Below the pieces are notes generated by a model, which worked only from the letters and a program-made list of their open reading frames with translations, had not been told where the DNA came from and ran no database searches. From an uncultured Pelagibacteraceae bacterium (GTDB taxonomy: Bacteria > Pseudomonadota > Alphaproteobacteria > Pelagibacterales > Pelagibacteraceae), in the NCBI GenBank assembly GCA_902518155.1, contig CABYFA010000006.1, positions 1-64,000 of the forward strand: DNA of 64,000 nt. The letters are read 5' to 3'. The stretch's first letter is position 1, and the number at the start of each line of letters is the position of its first letter. The position numbers were made by a program, and so were the translations under genes. This document shows positions 28,996 to 39,159 of this stretch, one piece after another.

Positions 28996-29993
28996 TGAGG
29001 AAAATCAATGTTGCAATTGCTGGATTTGGTGTAGTAGGGAAAAAAAGATATGAAATTTTAAAAAAAATAAAAGAAGTAAATATAGTTGCTATAAGTGATA
29101 TAAATACCAAGAACTCACCAAAAAATAAAGATATCAAATTTTTTTCTAATTATCAAAAATTATTTAATTTTAGATTAGATGCAATATTTATTAGTTTGCC
29201 AAATAAAATTGCGGCTGAGGCAACAATTAATTCTCTTAAAAAAGAAATAAATGTTTTTTGTGAAAAACCACCTGCTAGAAGTTATAAAGATTTTCTAAAA
29301 ATATATAATGTTTATAAAAATCATAAAAATTTAAAAATAAAATACGGTTTTAATCATAGATATCATGACTCAGTTATTATCGCAAAGGATGCAATTAAAA
29401 AAAAAAGGTACGGGAAATTAATAAATATTCGTGGTCTTTATGGTAAAAGTAAAATTATTAATTTTAAAGGTCAATGGCGATCATCAAAAATTTTGGCAGG
29501 CGGTGGTATATTATTGGACCAAGGAATTCATTTACTAGATATTTTGATCTTTTTCTGTGGTGATTTTTTAGCTGTTAAAAGTTTTATATCAAATAAATTT
29601 TGGTCATATAGAGTTGAAGACAATGCTTATTCTTTAATAAAGTTTAAGAATAATGTAGTTGCAATGATTCATTCAACTGCAACACAATGGCAACATAAAT
29701 TTCGTGTGGAAATTATCATGGAAAAAGGTCAAATAAATTTAAATGGAATTTTGTCAGGATCAAAATCATATGGAGATGAAAAAATTGAAATTATTCCTAA
29801 GCTTGTAAAGAAAAGTCATAAAAAAAAATTTTTGTCTTTTAAAAAAGATTTATCTTGGGATAGGGAAACTAACGAGTTTATTGACTCTTTAAAAATGAAT
29901 AAAAAAATAAAAACAGGTAATATTGAAGATGCTAAAAGAGTTATGAACTTAGTTGATAAAATATATAAATCAGATAAATCTTGGAATAGTTAA
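28995..29993 (+). CDS. Gfo/Idh/MocA-family oxidoreductase
   Basis: 'NVAIAGFGVVGKKRYEIL', 'VFCEKPPARS', 'GGGILLDQGIHLLDIL'. Confidence 0.93.
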   Translation: MRKINVAIAGFGVVGKKRYEILKKIKEVNIVAISDINTKNSPKNKDIKFFSNYQKLFNFRLDAIFISLPNKIAAEATINSLKKEINVFCEKPPARSYKDFLKIYNVYKNHKNLKIKYGFNHRYHDSVIIAKDAIKKKRYGKLINIRGLYGKSKIINFKGQWRSSKILAGGGILLDQGIHLLDILIFFCGDFLAVKSFISNKFWSYRVEDNAYSLIKFKNNVVAMIHSTATQWQHKFRVEIIMEKGQINLNGILSGSKSYGDEKIEIIPKLVKKSHKKKFLSFKKDLSWDRETNEFIDSLKMNKKIKTGNIEDAKRVMNLVDKIYKSDKSWNS

Positions 29994-30598
29994 TGCTAAA
30001 AAAATACCTCACTAACAGCAAAAATATCAACTCTTTTTCAAAGAAATACATCAGTTATTTACAAAATGTATTTAATTCTTTGGACTTTAAAAAATTAGAT
30101 GATCTTGAAAGAGAGTTTTTAAAAATAAGAGCCAGGAATTCAACAATTTTTTCTATAGGGAATGGTGGAGCATCCGCTACGTCAATGACATTAGCAAATG
30201 ATGTAGGATTTGACATATTAAAAAAAACAAAAAAAAAAGGGTTTAGGATTGTTAATCTTTGTGACAACAATTCTATAATTACAGCAATCGCAAATGATGT
30301 TGGTTATGAAAAAATATTTATTGAACAACTTAAATTACACTATAAAAAAAATGATGCCTTAATAATCTTTTCTGCTTCAGGAAATTCAAAAAATATTTTA
30401 AATGCAGCAAAATGGATTAGAGAAAAAAAAGGTAAAGTTTTTAGTATTGTTGGATTTGATGGGGGAAAAATTAAGAAATATTCAGACATTTGTTTACATT
30501 TTAAATCTCAAAAAAATGAATATGGCCCAGTTGAGGATTGTCAATTAATAGTAAATCACATACTAGCTCACTGGTTTCAAAAAATATTTAAAAAATAG
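29993..30598 (+). CDS. SIS-domain phosphosugar isomerase (GmhA-like)
   Basis: 'IFSIGNGGASATSMTLANDVG', 'NDALIIFSASGNSKNILNAAKWIREKKGKVFSIVGFDGGK'. Confidence 0.9.
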   Translation: MLKKYLTNSKNINSFSKKYISYLQNVFNSLDFKKLDDLEREFLKIRARNSTIFSIGNGGASATSMTLANDVGFDILKKTKKKGFRIVNLCDNNSIITAIANDVGYEKIFIEQLKLHYKKNDALIIFSASGNSKNILNAAKWIREKKGKVFSIVGFDGGKIKKYSDICLHFKSQKNEYGPVEDCQLIVNHILAHWFQKIFKK

Positions 30599-30604
30599 AT
30601 TTTT

Positions 30605-32235
30605 ATGTTTTTCTCAGATATTAGTGTTTGGGATACATTAAGTCATCCTTATAATTATAATGACTTAATAAGAGATATTTATTTTAAAAAAAAAAAAAAT
30701 TAAGAAAAAATTTTAACGAATGGATTGGAGAAATATCAAAAAGTTTTAAAAATGATATTGATTGGTGGGTAAATATAATTGGGGAAAGAAATAATCTTAA
30801 TTCTGATTTATTTCATTATCTTTGTATTCTTGAAACTTTAAAGGAACTAAAAAAAAAAAAAATTTATATAAAAAATATCGAAATAAATAATGATAATTTT
30901 AGAAAAATTATTTTGAAAAAAAAATTTTTAGTAAAAAATATAGTTATAAAAAATGAGATAAAGAGAAGTATAATAGAAGTCATAGCAATAATTTTTTACA
31001 GAGTTTACATTTTCATTTTAGCGAAAATTTATAAAAAGAGTATTTATCCAAGAATATCAATTGTGGATTATTTTTTAGTTGGAAATAATTTGTCTACTAA
31101 AAGGTATTATGGAGATTTAGAAAATAGAATTAAAAACAAAAATGTCTTTTTTGTTCCAACAATAATAAATACAAATGTTATAGATCTAATTAGTCTAGCT
31201 AAAAAAATAAAACTTAAAAAAAATTCATTTTTAAAAGAGTCTATAATAAGTGTTGATTATTTCTTAAATAGTATTTTCTATTTTTTTAGATTAAAAAAAT
31301 TCAACAGAAAATATAATAATATATTGGAATATGACTTTACCAAAATAATCTTTGATGAAATTAAATGTTTGAAAAATTATAATACTATTATTATAGCTTT
31401 AAATAATTATTTTTTTTTCAAATCTCTAAAAGAAAAAAACTTTGAAATTAAAACTTCTATAAATTGGTTTGAAAACACAGCTGTCGACAAGGGGTGGAAT
31501 TTCGGCTTGAATAAATTTTTTAAAAAAACAAATAGTTTTGGTTATCAAGGTTTTACTTGTTACAAAGATTTTTTGTGTTTAGATCCCGTTAAGCATGAGG
31601 TTAGATATCAATTAATCCCAAAAAAAATAGTAATTATCGGAAAAAAATATTTAAAACCTAAAATTGAATTTTATAAAAAATTAAAAATTTTACAGGGATT
31701 TGCTTACCGGTTTTCTTATTTAAGTGAGACTTATTCTAAGAAAAAAAATTTAATTTTAGTATCTTTAAATTTGGACAATAAAATTAATAAAGATATTGTT
31801 AATATAGTTAATAAATCTCAATTTTTAAAAAAAAAAAGGGTTGTTTTTAAAATTCATCCAGCCTTAAAATTTTGTAAAAAAGATTTAATAGATAAAAATC
31901 ATATTATCTCAAATGAACCATTTAAGGATCTAATCAAAAAAAGTAAAGTTTTTATCACAGCAGGTACTTCTAGCACTATGGTAGAGTCAATTTGCAATGG
32001 TGTGCCAGTTGTAATTCCTTTTAAGGATGATATGACGGAATTTTCATTAAAAAGTATAGATTCACCTAAACAATTATATAAAGTTTGCAAAAATGAAAAA
32101 AATTTCGATAAAACACTTAGTTATCTACTAAAAAAAAATAGTATTTATAGTTTAAAAAAACTTAATAAAATTAAGAATAACTATTTTAATTTGCACAAAA
32201 GTCATAAATTAATTGATTTTAGAAAACTTTTTTAA
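30605..32235 (+). pseudogene. Surface carbohydrate biosynthesis protein interrupted by a -1 shift in a 14-A tract (or slippage-decoded gene)
   Basis: ATG 30605 (6 nt after the previous stop) reads MFFSDISVWDTLSHPYNYNDLIRDIYFKKKKN* and stops at 30701-30703. Adding one A to A14 (30686-30699) joins it to 'LRKNFNEWIGEISKSFKNDIDWWVNIIGERNNLNSDLFHYLCILETLKELKKKK…', the open upstream extension of the 30913 ORF. C-terminal region 'VFITAGTSSTMVESICNGVPVVIPF' is GT-B/capsule-like. Confidence 0.8.
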
Positions 32236-32238
32236 AAT

Positions 32239-33180
32239 ATGAAAAAAATAAAATATAAGATTTTGATTTCTGCTATTCCTTTAGTCCCTATTTTCAAAAA
32301 ATATAAAAAATTTTTTGATACTAAAAGGTATTCTATTGATCTTAAAAAAACAGACCAATATTTAAATGAAAATCAGTTACTAAAGATTATAGATAAATAT
32401 CATGGTGTTATTTGTGGTGATGATGAATTTTCTAGACGTGTACTTATGAAAGCCTCAAATTTAAAAGTAATATCGAAATGGGGTACAGGAATAAACTCTA
32501 TTGACTTAAATTTTGCAAAAATAAAAAAAATTAAAGTTTTAAATACACCATCTGCATTTAGTTATAGCGTAGCTACTATGGCTATAGGTATGATTTTGTC
32601 TTATTTTCGTAAAATAATTGATAATCACAACCTAATAAAAAAAAATAAATGGCCAAAGCTCCAAGGTGAAACTCTACATAATAAAAAAATTGGAGTTATA
32701 GGTGTTGGCAACATAGGAAAAAAAATTTTTGAAATGTTATTAGGATTCGAAACTATTAACTATGCAAATGACTTGAAAATTATCAATCGAAGTTTTTTGA
32801 AAAGATATAAAATAAAACAAGTATCCAAAAAAAAAATTTTTAGAGAGTCTGATATTTTGATTACAGCATCTGACTTAAATAAAAGTTCCTATCATTTATT
32901 AAATAAGAAAACATTAAAACTAATAAAAAAAAATGTGCTAATCGTCAACATTTCAAGAGGAAGTTTAATTGACAATAATGCACTTATAAAATTCCTAAAA
33001 AAAAATCCACATTCTGGAGCGTGTTTAGATGTTTTTGAGGATGAACCGCTGAAAAGAAATAGTAAATTTTTAAGTCTAAAAAACTGTATATTAACCAGTC
33101 ATAATGCATTTAATACATACTATGAAGTAGAAAAAACACATATAAATACTATAAATAATATTTTGAAAATATTACGTTAA
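32239..33180 (+). CDS. D-isomer-specific 2-hydroxyacid dehydrogenase (phosphoglycerate dehydrogenase-like)
   Basis: 'KVISKWGTGINSIDLNFAK', 'KKIGVIGVGNIGKKIFEMLLGFE', 'LIVNISRGSLIDNNALIKFLKKNPHSGACLDVFEDEPL'. Confidence 0.92.
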   Translation: MKKIKYKILISAIPLVPIFKKYKKFFDTKRYSIDLKKTDQYLNENQLLKIIDKYHGVICGDDEFSRRVLMKASNLKVISKWGTGINSIDLNFAKIKKIKVLNTPSAFSYSVATMAIGMILSYFRKIIDNHNLIKKNKWPKLQGETLHNKKIGVIGVGNIGKKIFEMLLGFETINYANDLKIINRSFLKRYKIKQVSKKKIFRESDILITASDLNKSSYHLLNKKTLKLIKKNVLIVNISRGSLIDNNALIKFLKKNPHSGACLDVFEDEPLKRNSKFLSLKNCILTSHNAFNTYYEVEKTHINTINNILKILR

Positions 33181-34247
33181 TGAAAAATTTAAAAATTTTT
33201 AAGAATAAAAGAATATTAATTACAGGTCACACAGGTTTTAAGGGTTCATGGTTATCTTTGTGGTTTAAAAGTTTAGGTGCAGAAGTGTTAGGTATCTCAA
33301 AAGATATTCCTACTAATCCATCTCATTTTAAATTGATAAATTTAGAAAAAAAGATGAAAAACAAGTTTTTTGATATTACAAATTTAAGAAAATTAAAAAA
33401 AACATTCATTAATTACAAGCCTGACTATGTTTTTCACTTAGCGGCTCAATCACTAGTAAAAAAATCATATGAAGATCCTTTGCTAACTTATCAAACTAAT
33501 ACCATTGGAACTCTTAATGTTATGGAATGTTTAAGATCTTTAAAAAACGATTGTATCGCTATCATTATAACAAGTGACAAGAGTTACAAAAATTTAGAAA
33601 TTAAAAGAGGATATAGAGAGGAAGATATTTTAGGAGGCATTGATCCTTATAGTTCTTCAAAAGCATCTGCAGAATTGATTATTCAGACTTATTTCAATTC
33701 ATACTTAATTAAAAAAAAAAATATCAAACTTGGAGTTGCGAGAGCTGGAAATGTTGTTGGGGGTGGAGATTGGTCGAAAGATCGACTAATACCTGATTGT
33801 ATGAAATCATGGTCAAAAAATAAAAAAGTGCTCATCAGAAGCCCTAATTCTACAAGACCCTGGCAGCATGTGTTAGATGCATTATATGGATATATCACTC
33901 TTTCTTTACATTTAAAAAAAAACAACAGATTAAATGGAAACGTATTTAATTTTGGTCCATCATTAAATGCTAATTTTAAAGTTATAGATGTTTTAAATTT
34001 AGCTAAAAAATCTTGGAACAAAGTTTTTTGGAGGATTATTAAGGACAAAAAAATAGTATACGAAAGTAATTTGCTTAAATTAAATTCTTCGAAAGCAAAA
34101 TCAATTTTGAAATGGAGTTGTAATTTAAATTTTAAAGAAACAATTTATTTTGTTACAGACTGGTACAAGTATTATTATATCAATAATAAAAATATGTACG
34201 ATTTTTCTTTAAAACAAATTGATTCTTATTGTAAAAAAATAAGATAG
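33180..34247 (+). CDS. rfbG: CDP-glucose 4,6-dehydratase
   Basis: 'ILITGHTGFKGSWLSLWFKSLGAEVLGIS', 'FHLAAQSLVKKSYEDPLLTYQTNTIGTLNVME', 'ITSDKSYKN…DPYSSSKASAELI', 'RAGNVVGGGDWSKDRLIPD'. Confidence 0.95.
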   Translation: MKNLKIFKNKRILITGHTGFKGSWLSLWFKSLGAEVLGISKDIPTNPSHFKLINLEKKMKNKFFDITNLRKLKKTFINYKPDYVFHLAAQSLVKKSYEDPLLTYQTNTIGTLNVMECLRSLKNDCIAIIITSDKSYKNLEIKRGYREEDILGGIDPYSSSKASAELIIQTYFNSYLIKKKNIKLGVARAGNVVGGGDWSKDRLIPDCMKSWSKNKKVLIRSPNSTRPWQHVLDALYGYITLSLHLKKNNRLNGNVFNFGPSLNANFKVIDVLNLAKKSWNKVFWRIIKDKKIVYESNLLKLNSSKAKSILKWSCNLNFKETIYFVTDWYKYYYINNKNMYDFSLKQIDSYCKKIR

Positions 34248-34255
34248 AAATAATT

Positions 34256-34948
34256 ATGAAAGTTGTAATTTTAGCTGGAGGATTTGGTACTAGAATCTCA
34301 GAATATACAAAAACAATTCCCAAACCTATGATTAAAATAAACGGGAAACCACTAATAATGTATATCATTGATCATTATGTTTCATACGGCCATAAGGAAT
34401 TTTATATTGCTCTTGGCTATAAAGGCAACGTAATAAAAAAATACTTTCAAAACTATAAGAATTCAAAAATTAAAATTAATTTTATTGAAACAGGTTTAAA
34501 GACAATGACAGGTGGGAGAATTAAGAGATTAGGTAAATTTCTTAAAGGTGAAACATTCCTTGCTACCTACGGAGATGGAATATCTAATGTGGACTTGAAA
34601 AAGTTAGTCAAATTTCATCAAAAAAGTAAAAAACTTGTTACATTAACTGCTGTAAGACCACCTGCAAGATTTGGTACTATTAAGTTGAATAGAAATAAAG
34701 TTTCTTATTTTAAAGAAAAATCTAGCCTTGATGAGGGCTGGATTAATGGTGGGTTTTTTGTGATAAATTATAAATTTTTAAGGTTTATAAAAAATGATAA
34801 TACATTTTTAGAGAGAGAACCCTTTGAACTTTTGACAAGAAAAAATCAACTTGCAGGATATAGACATAAAGGATTTTGGCAATGTATGGACACTCTGCGT
34901 GATAAGGAAATTTTAGAAAAAAAAATTAAACAAAAAAATTTTGAGTAA
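34256..34948 (+). CDS. rfbF: Glucose-1-phosphate cytidylyltransferase
   Basis: 'VVILAGGFGTRISEYTKTIPKPMIKINGKPLIMYIIDHYVSYGHKEFYIALGYKG', 'LATYGDGISNVDL', 'GFWQCMDTLRDKEILE'. Confidence 0.95.
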   Translation: MKVVILAGGFGTRISEYTKTIPKPMIKINGKPLIMYIIDHYVSYGHKEFYIALGYKGNVIKKYFQNYKNSKIKINFIETGLKTMTGGRIKRLGKFLKGETFLATYGDGISNVDLKKLVKFHQKSKKLVTLTAVRPPARFGTIKLNRNKVSYFKEKSSLDEGWINGGFFVINYKFLRFIKNDNTFLEREPFELLTRKNQLAGYRHKGFWQCMDTLRDKEILEKKIKQKNFE

Positions 34949-35861
34949 AAAAATTTTAATCACTGGTGGAACTGGTTTCATAGGTTTTCATCTATCAAAA
35001 AAATGTCTAAGTCTTGGGTGGTCTGTCACTAGTTTATCTTCACAAAGTCCTAAACCTCAAAAAAAACTTAAAAGTGTCAAATATTTGAAGATTGATATAA
35101 CAAACAAAAATAAACTATCAAAAATCAACAAAAACTTTGATTATATAGTTAACTTAGCTGGATACGTAGATCATACTAATAAAAAAAAGACCTTAGAAAG
35201 TCATTATATTGGTTGTAAAAATCTTGCATCTATTTTTGTAAATGAAAATATAAAAAAATTTATTCAAGTTGGATCTAGCATAGAGTATGGAAAATTAAAA
35301 TCTCCACAAATTGAAAATAAGAATAATAAACAATCAACATATTCAGTTTATGGAAAGGCAAAGCTTTTAAGCACAAAATTTTTGATAGACTTAAATAAAA
35401 AAAATAATTTTCCCTCATCAATAATTAGACTTTATTTAGTTTATGGTCCAAACCAAGATATAAATCGTGTTATTCCAATAACAATTAAGAATGCTTTAGA
35501 TAACAAGAGATTTGATTGTTCAAATGGTTTACAATATCGTGACTTTACATATATTGATGATGTAGTTGTTGCGATTTTAAAATTATTAAAAAGTAAAAAA
35601 ACAAATGGTGAAATAATAAATATTGGAAGCGGAAAACCTGTAAGAGTTAGAACTTTAATCAAAAAAATTTGTCAAATAGTTGGGTCTGGTAAACCAGTTT
35701 TTGGTAATATTAAAATGAGGAAAGATGAAACAATGGTCTTATACCCAAATATTCATAAAGCTAAAAAAATTTTAAAATGGAAGCCAAAAATTAGTCTTAA
35801 TGCTGGTTTACAGAAAACTATAAAATATTACAAAAATGAAAAATTTATTGATAATTTCTAA
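34941..35861 (+). CDS. NAD-dependent epimerase/dehydratase (CDP-sugar reductase/epimerase candidate)
   Basis: 'ILITGGTGFIGFHLSKKC', 'VGSSIEYGKLKSP', 'YSVYGKAKLLST', 'YRDFTYIDDVV'; TTG start; adjacent to rfbGF. Confidence 0.88.
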   Translation: MSKKILITGGTGFIGFHLSKKCLSLGWSVTSLSSQSPKPQKKLKSVKYLKIDITNKNKLSKINKNFDYIVNLAGYVDHTNKKKTLESHYIGCKNLASIFVNENIKKFIQVGSSIEYGKLKSPQIENKNNKQSTYSVYGKAKLLSTKFLIDLNKKNNFPSSIIRLYLVYGPNQDINRVIPITIKNALDNKRFDCSNGLQYRDFTYIDDVVVAILKLLKSKKTNGEIINIGSGKPVRVRTLIKKICQIVGSGKPVFGNIKMRKDETMVLYPNIHKAKKILKWKPKISLNAGLQKTIKYYKNEKFIDNF

Positions 35862-36834
35862 CGATAAAGTTTTTTTTAATAAAAAAAGAGTGTCCACAAA
35901 ACATAATGATATAATAAACATTTTAGAAGCAACCCAAGCAAAATTTGACACATTTTTATTATCCAGAAGTTCAAAAAGTATTGATAACTTTTCTTTAAAA
36001 AAAAAGAGAATTTTTAAGTTCAATCTAAAAAGATTTTTTTTTTTAAGAAAAAAAAAATTTAAAGTTCTAATTGTTTCAGTAACACCAAGAAATATATTTT
36101 TTTATCTATTGTTAAATTTATTAATTAAAGACTTAAAAGGTTTTGTTTACCTCAGAAGTGATGGATATAAAGAATACGAGTCTAGATTAGGGAAATTAGG
36201 AATATTAATTTTTGCGTTAATGATTAAATGTATAAAGAAAAAATTTAAAATAATTTCTGTAAACAAAAATATTAAGTCTCCTAAAATAGATTATATAATA
36301 TACCCCTCGGAATTGGATAAGTCTTGGTTTGAAAAAAAAAAATCTATAAAAATAAAATTTCCAAAACTTTTATATTTAGGAAGATTTAAAAAAGACAAGG
36401 GTGTTTTTTCATTAATCGAATTATTTAAAGATATGAAATACAAATTTAGATTAACCATAGCTGGTGATAAAAATCATCCTTCAATTAAATTTAAAAATAT
36501 AAAATTCTTAAAAGAAATTTCAAATAAAAAAAAAATTTTAAGTTTATATGACAATCATGATATTTTTATTTTACCATCGTTTACTGAAGGGTCCCCTAAA
36601 GTGATATTAGAGAGTTTAGCTAGAAAAAAACCTATAATTATTTTTAACGAGATAAGACATGTGAAAAAAAATTTTAAGGGTATTTTTACGATTAAAAGAA
36701 ATACTAACGATCTAAAAAATATAATTATCCATATAGTAAAAAACTACTCAAAAATTCAAAATGATATTGAAGAGAATATACTTATTACAAAAAAAAATTT
36801 TCAAAATAAATTTGTTGATATTCTGAATGATTAA
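35836..36834 (+). CDS. Group 1 (GT4-like) glycosyltransferase
   Basis: 'KLLYLGRFKKDKGVFSLIELFKDM', 'HDIFILPSFTEGSPKVILESLARKKPIIIFNEIRHV'. Confidence 0.88.
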   Translation: MKNLLIISNDKVFFNKKRVSTKHNDIINILEATQAKFDTFLLSRSSKSIDNFSLKKKRIFKFNLKRFFFLRKKKFKVLIVSVTPRNIFFYLLLNLLIKDLKGFVYLRSDGYKEYESRLGKLGILIFALMIKCIKKKFKIISVNKNIKSPKIDYIIYPSELDKSWFEKKKSIKIKFPKLLYLGRFKKDKGVFSLIELFKDMKYKFRLTIAGDKNHPSIKFKNIKFLKEISNKKKILSLYDNHDIFILPSFTEGSPKVILESLARKKPIIIFNEIRHVKKNFKGIFTIKRNTNDLKNIIIHIVKNYSKIQNDIEENILITKKNFQNKFVDILND

Positions 36835-38128
36835 TTTGATCAAAAATAATCTAATCTATTATTTATTTATTTCATTACCACTTTCTTATTTGATTGGTAT
36901 TTCTGTAACAGAATTAATTGGATTAAGTTTAATTTTATATTTTTTTATCAGAAATAGAGAAATTAACTTCTTAAAAGACAAAAAAATAATTTTTTTATTT
37001 GTATTATCATTTTTTTTTGGTGTTAATGCCTATTTTCAAATTGATGATAATCTAAAGATTTCTTCAATATTTCATTTTAGATATGTAATTTTAGTTTTAT
37101 CAATTTTATTTTGTTTGAGATATTTCGAAAAAATTGACCTTGAAATTAAAAAAAAAACTTTTTTAATAATTTTCATAATAATGTCTTTAGTTCTTTTTGA
37201 TGCAATTTTTCAATTTTTTACAGGTGAAAATTTATTAGGTTATCAAATTTTGAATAATAGAATCTCAGGAATTTTTCAAGCTGAGTTAATTTTAGGAAGC
37301 TTTTTAATAAAAATTTTACCTTTTCTAACTTGGATTTTATATCATTCAAAAATTAATATAGATGAAAATAAAATACAATTAATAATTTTTTTTAGTCTCT
37401 ACATAATATGTATTTTTTTAAGTGGGGAAAGAACATCCTTTGCATTGAGTTTATTATATTTTATTGGAATAATAATTTTTTTAAATCAGTTTAGAAAAAT
37501 TTTTTCAATTTCTTTTATTTGCCTAATATTTTTTATTATTTTGATATCCACTTTTAAAATTGGCAAATCTGACCCGAGTAACAGAATTTTTATAAAAACT
37601 TTTCACCAATTAACTAATCATTATTTTATAACAAACAATATTACAGAAACCCAAAAAGATGAGGATCAAAAAAAGAAAATAATTAAAAAAAATATCCTTA
37701 TTTTTTCAGAAGACCATACTGGTCATTATAAGCTTGCATTTAAATTATTTAAAGAAAATCCAATATTTGGAGTAGGACCGAAAGGTTTTAGACATTATTG
37801 CAGAAAAGTGAATTATGATCCTGACATCGGTATATGTTCTACTCATCCTCATAATTTTCTAGTTCAAATAGCTACTGAAACTGGTTTAATAGGATTTAGC
37901 TTATACATTTTTGTAATTTTTTTTCTAATTTTTAGGTTAATAAAATGTGTTAATCTTAAAATTTACTCAGATAATAAATCATCTTTAATAATTATTTCTA
38001 TTGGATTATTAGTGAATTTATTCCCTTTATTACCAAGCGGAAATTTTTTTAACAATTGGATAAGTTTAATAAATTATTATTTGCTTGGAATATATTTTTA
38101 TAACTATAATAAAGTTTTCAGTAAATGA
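36827..38128 (+). CDS. O-antigen ligase/polymerase family membrane protein (Wzy/WaaL-like)
   Basis: Polytopic; 'LSGERTSFALSLLYFIG', large loop 'HYKLAFKLFKENPIFGVGPKGFRHYCRK…STHPHNFLVQIATETGLIGFSLY' is the classic Wzy_C signature. Confidence 0.92.
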   Translation: MINLIKNNLIYYLFISLPLSYLIGISVTELIGLSLILYFFIRNREINFLKDKKIIFLFVLSFFFGVNAYFQIDDNLKISSIFHFRYVILVLSILFCLRYFEKIDLEIKKKTFLIIFIIMSLVLFDAIFQFFTGENLLGYQILNNRISGIFQAELILGSFLIKILPFLTWILYHSKINIDENKIQLIIFFSLYIICIFLSGERTSFALSLLYFIGIIIFLNQFRKIFSISFICLIFFIILISTFKIGKSDPSNRIFIKTFHQLTNHYFITNNITETQKDEDQKKKIIKKNILIFSEDHTGHYKLAFKLFKENPIFGVGPKGFRHYCRKVNYDPDIGICSTHPHNFLVQIATETGLIGFSLYIFVIFFLIFRLIKCVNLKIYSDNKSSLIIISIGLLVNLFPLLPSGNFFNNWISLINYYLLGIYFYNYNKVFSK

Positions 38129-39159
38129 ATTTAATATTAATATACTCAGTTTTATTAAATCTAATAACTTTTTTAAATTTTGAAAGATTATCAAAAATTA
38201 TTAATATATATGATTTACCTGATAATAAGTTAAAATTACATAGAAAAAAAACACCAATCATTGGTGGTGTAATTTTAGCAATTAATTTTTGTTTTCTATT
38301 TTTTTACCAAATATTTTTTTTAGGTGATTTTCTATCAATTCAAATAATTCAAGTTTCTTTTATAGAACTTTTATCGAGTTTATTTATAATTTTCGCTTTC
38401 TTTTTGCTTGGTTTATATGATGATAAATATAATTTGTCTCCAAATAAAAAATTTTTTTATTCAATAATTGTTACACTAATTGCAGTTTTTTTGAATGAAA
38501 ATTTAATCATAAAAATGCTTTCAATTTCATTTATCGAAAAAAAAATTTTCTTTGAAAATTTTTCTTATTTATTTACGATTTTTTGTATTTTGATTCTCGT
38601 AAATGCATTAAATTTTTATGATGGAATAAATGGTCAATCATGTGTGATCTTTTTCGTCTTTTTTATTTTTCTATTAATAAAAAGTGAGATGAATTACTTT
38701 TATTTCGTTGTATTAATTTCAATTTTTTTTGTGTTTGTACTTAATATAAGTAATAAGGTTTTCTTAGGTGATGGTGGCGTATATTTTTTATCATTAGTTT
38801 TATCTTTATGTTTAATTTATGAACATAATATTCAAAATAACATTATTTATTCAGATGAAATTTTATTCTTGCTTCTATTACCCGGTATAGATTTATTAAG
38901 ATTGACTATAAGCAGATTATCAAATTCTACAAACCCCTTTTTTGGAGATAGAAACCACATTCATCATTTACTAATAAAAAAAAACACAATATTAGTTTCA
39001 AATTTTATTCTTTTTTTCTTGTCTATCATCCCAATAATACTTTTTTCATACCTAAAATTTAGTTTTTTTTTAGTTTTTTTTATTTTTTTGTTTATATATG
39101 GTCTTTTAATCTATTCACTAAAATCAAATGATAAAAAATATAGTAATAGGAAAAAATAG
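38125..39159 (+). CDS. Undecaprenyl-phosphate sugar-1-phosphate transferase (WecA/MraY family)
   Basis: Polytopic; 'LKLHRKKTPIIGGVILAI', 'LGLYDDKYNLSPNKKF', 'NFYDGINGQ', 'FLGDGGVYFLSLVL', 'FFGDRNHIHHLLI' (HIHH). Confidence 0.93.
   Translation: MNLILIYSVLLNLITFLNFERLSKIINIYDLPDNKLKLHRKKTPIIGGVILAINFCFLFFYQIFFLGDFLSIQIIQVSFIELLSSLFIIFAFFLLGLYDDKYNLSPNKKFFYSIIVTLIAVFLNENLIIKMLSISFIEKKIFFENFSYLFTIFCILILVNALNFYDGINGQSCVIFFVFFIFLLIKSEMNYFYFVVLISIFFVFVLNISNKVFLGDGGVYFLSLVLSLCLIYEHNIQNNIIYSDEILFLLLLPGIDLLRLTISRLSNSTNPFFGDRNHIHHLLIKKNTILVSNFILFFLSIIPIILFSYLKFSFFLVFFIFLFIYGLLIYSLKSNDKKYSNRKK

Noticed and set aside
33689-34048. 119-aa minus-strand ORF antisense to rfbG
   Set aside because: Shadow ORF of a strongly supported gene; no family motifs.
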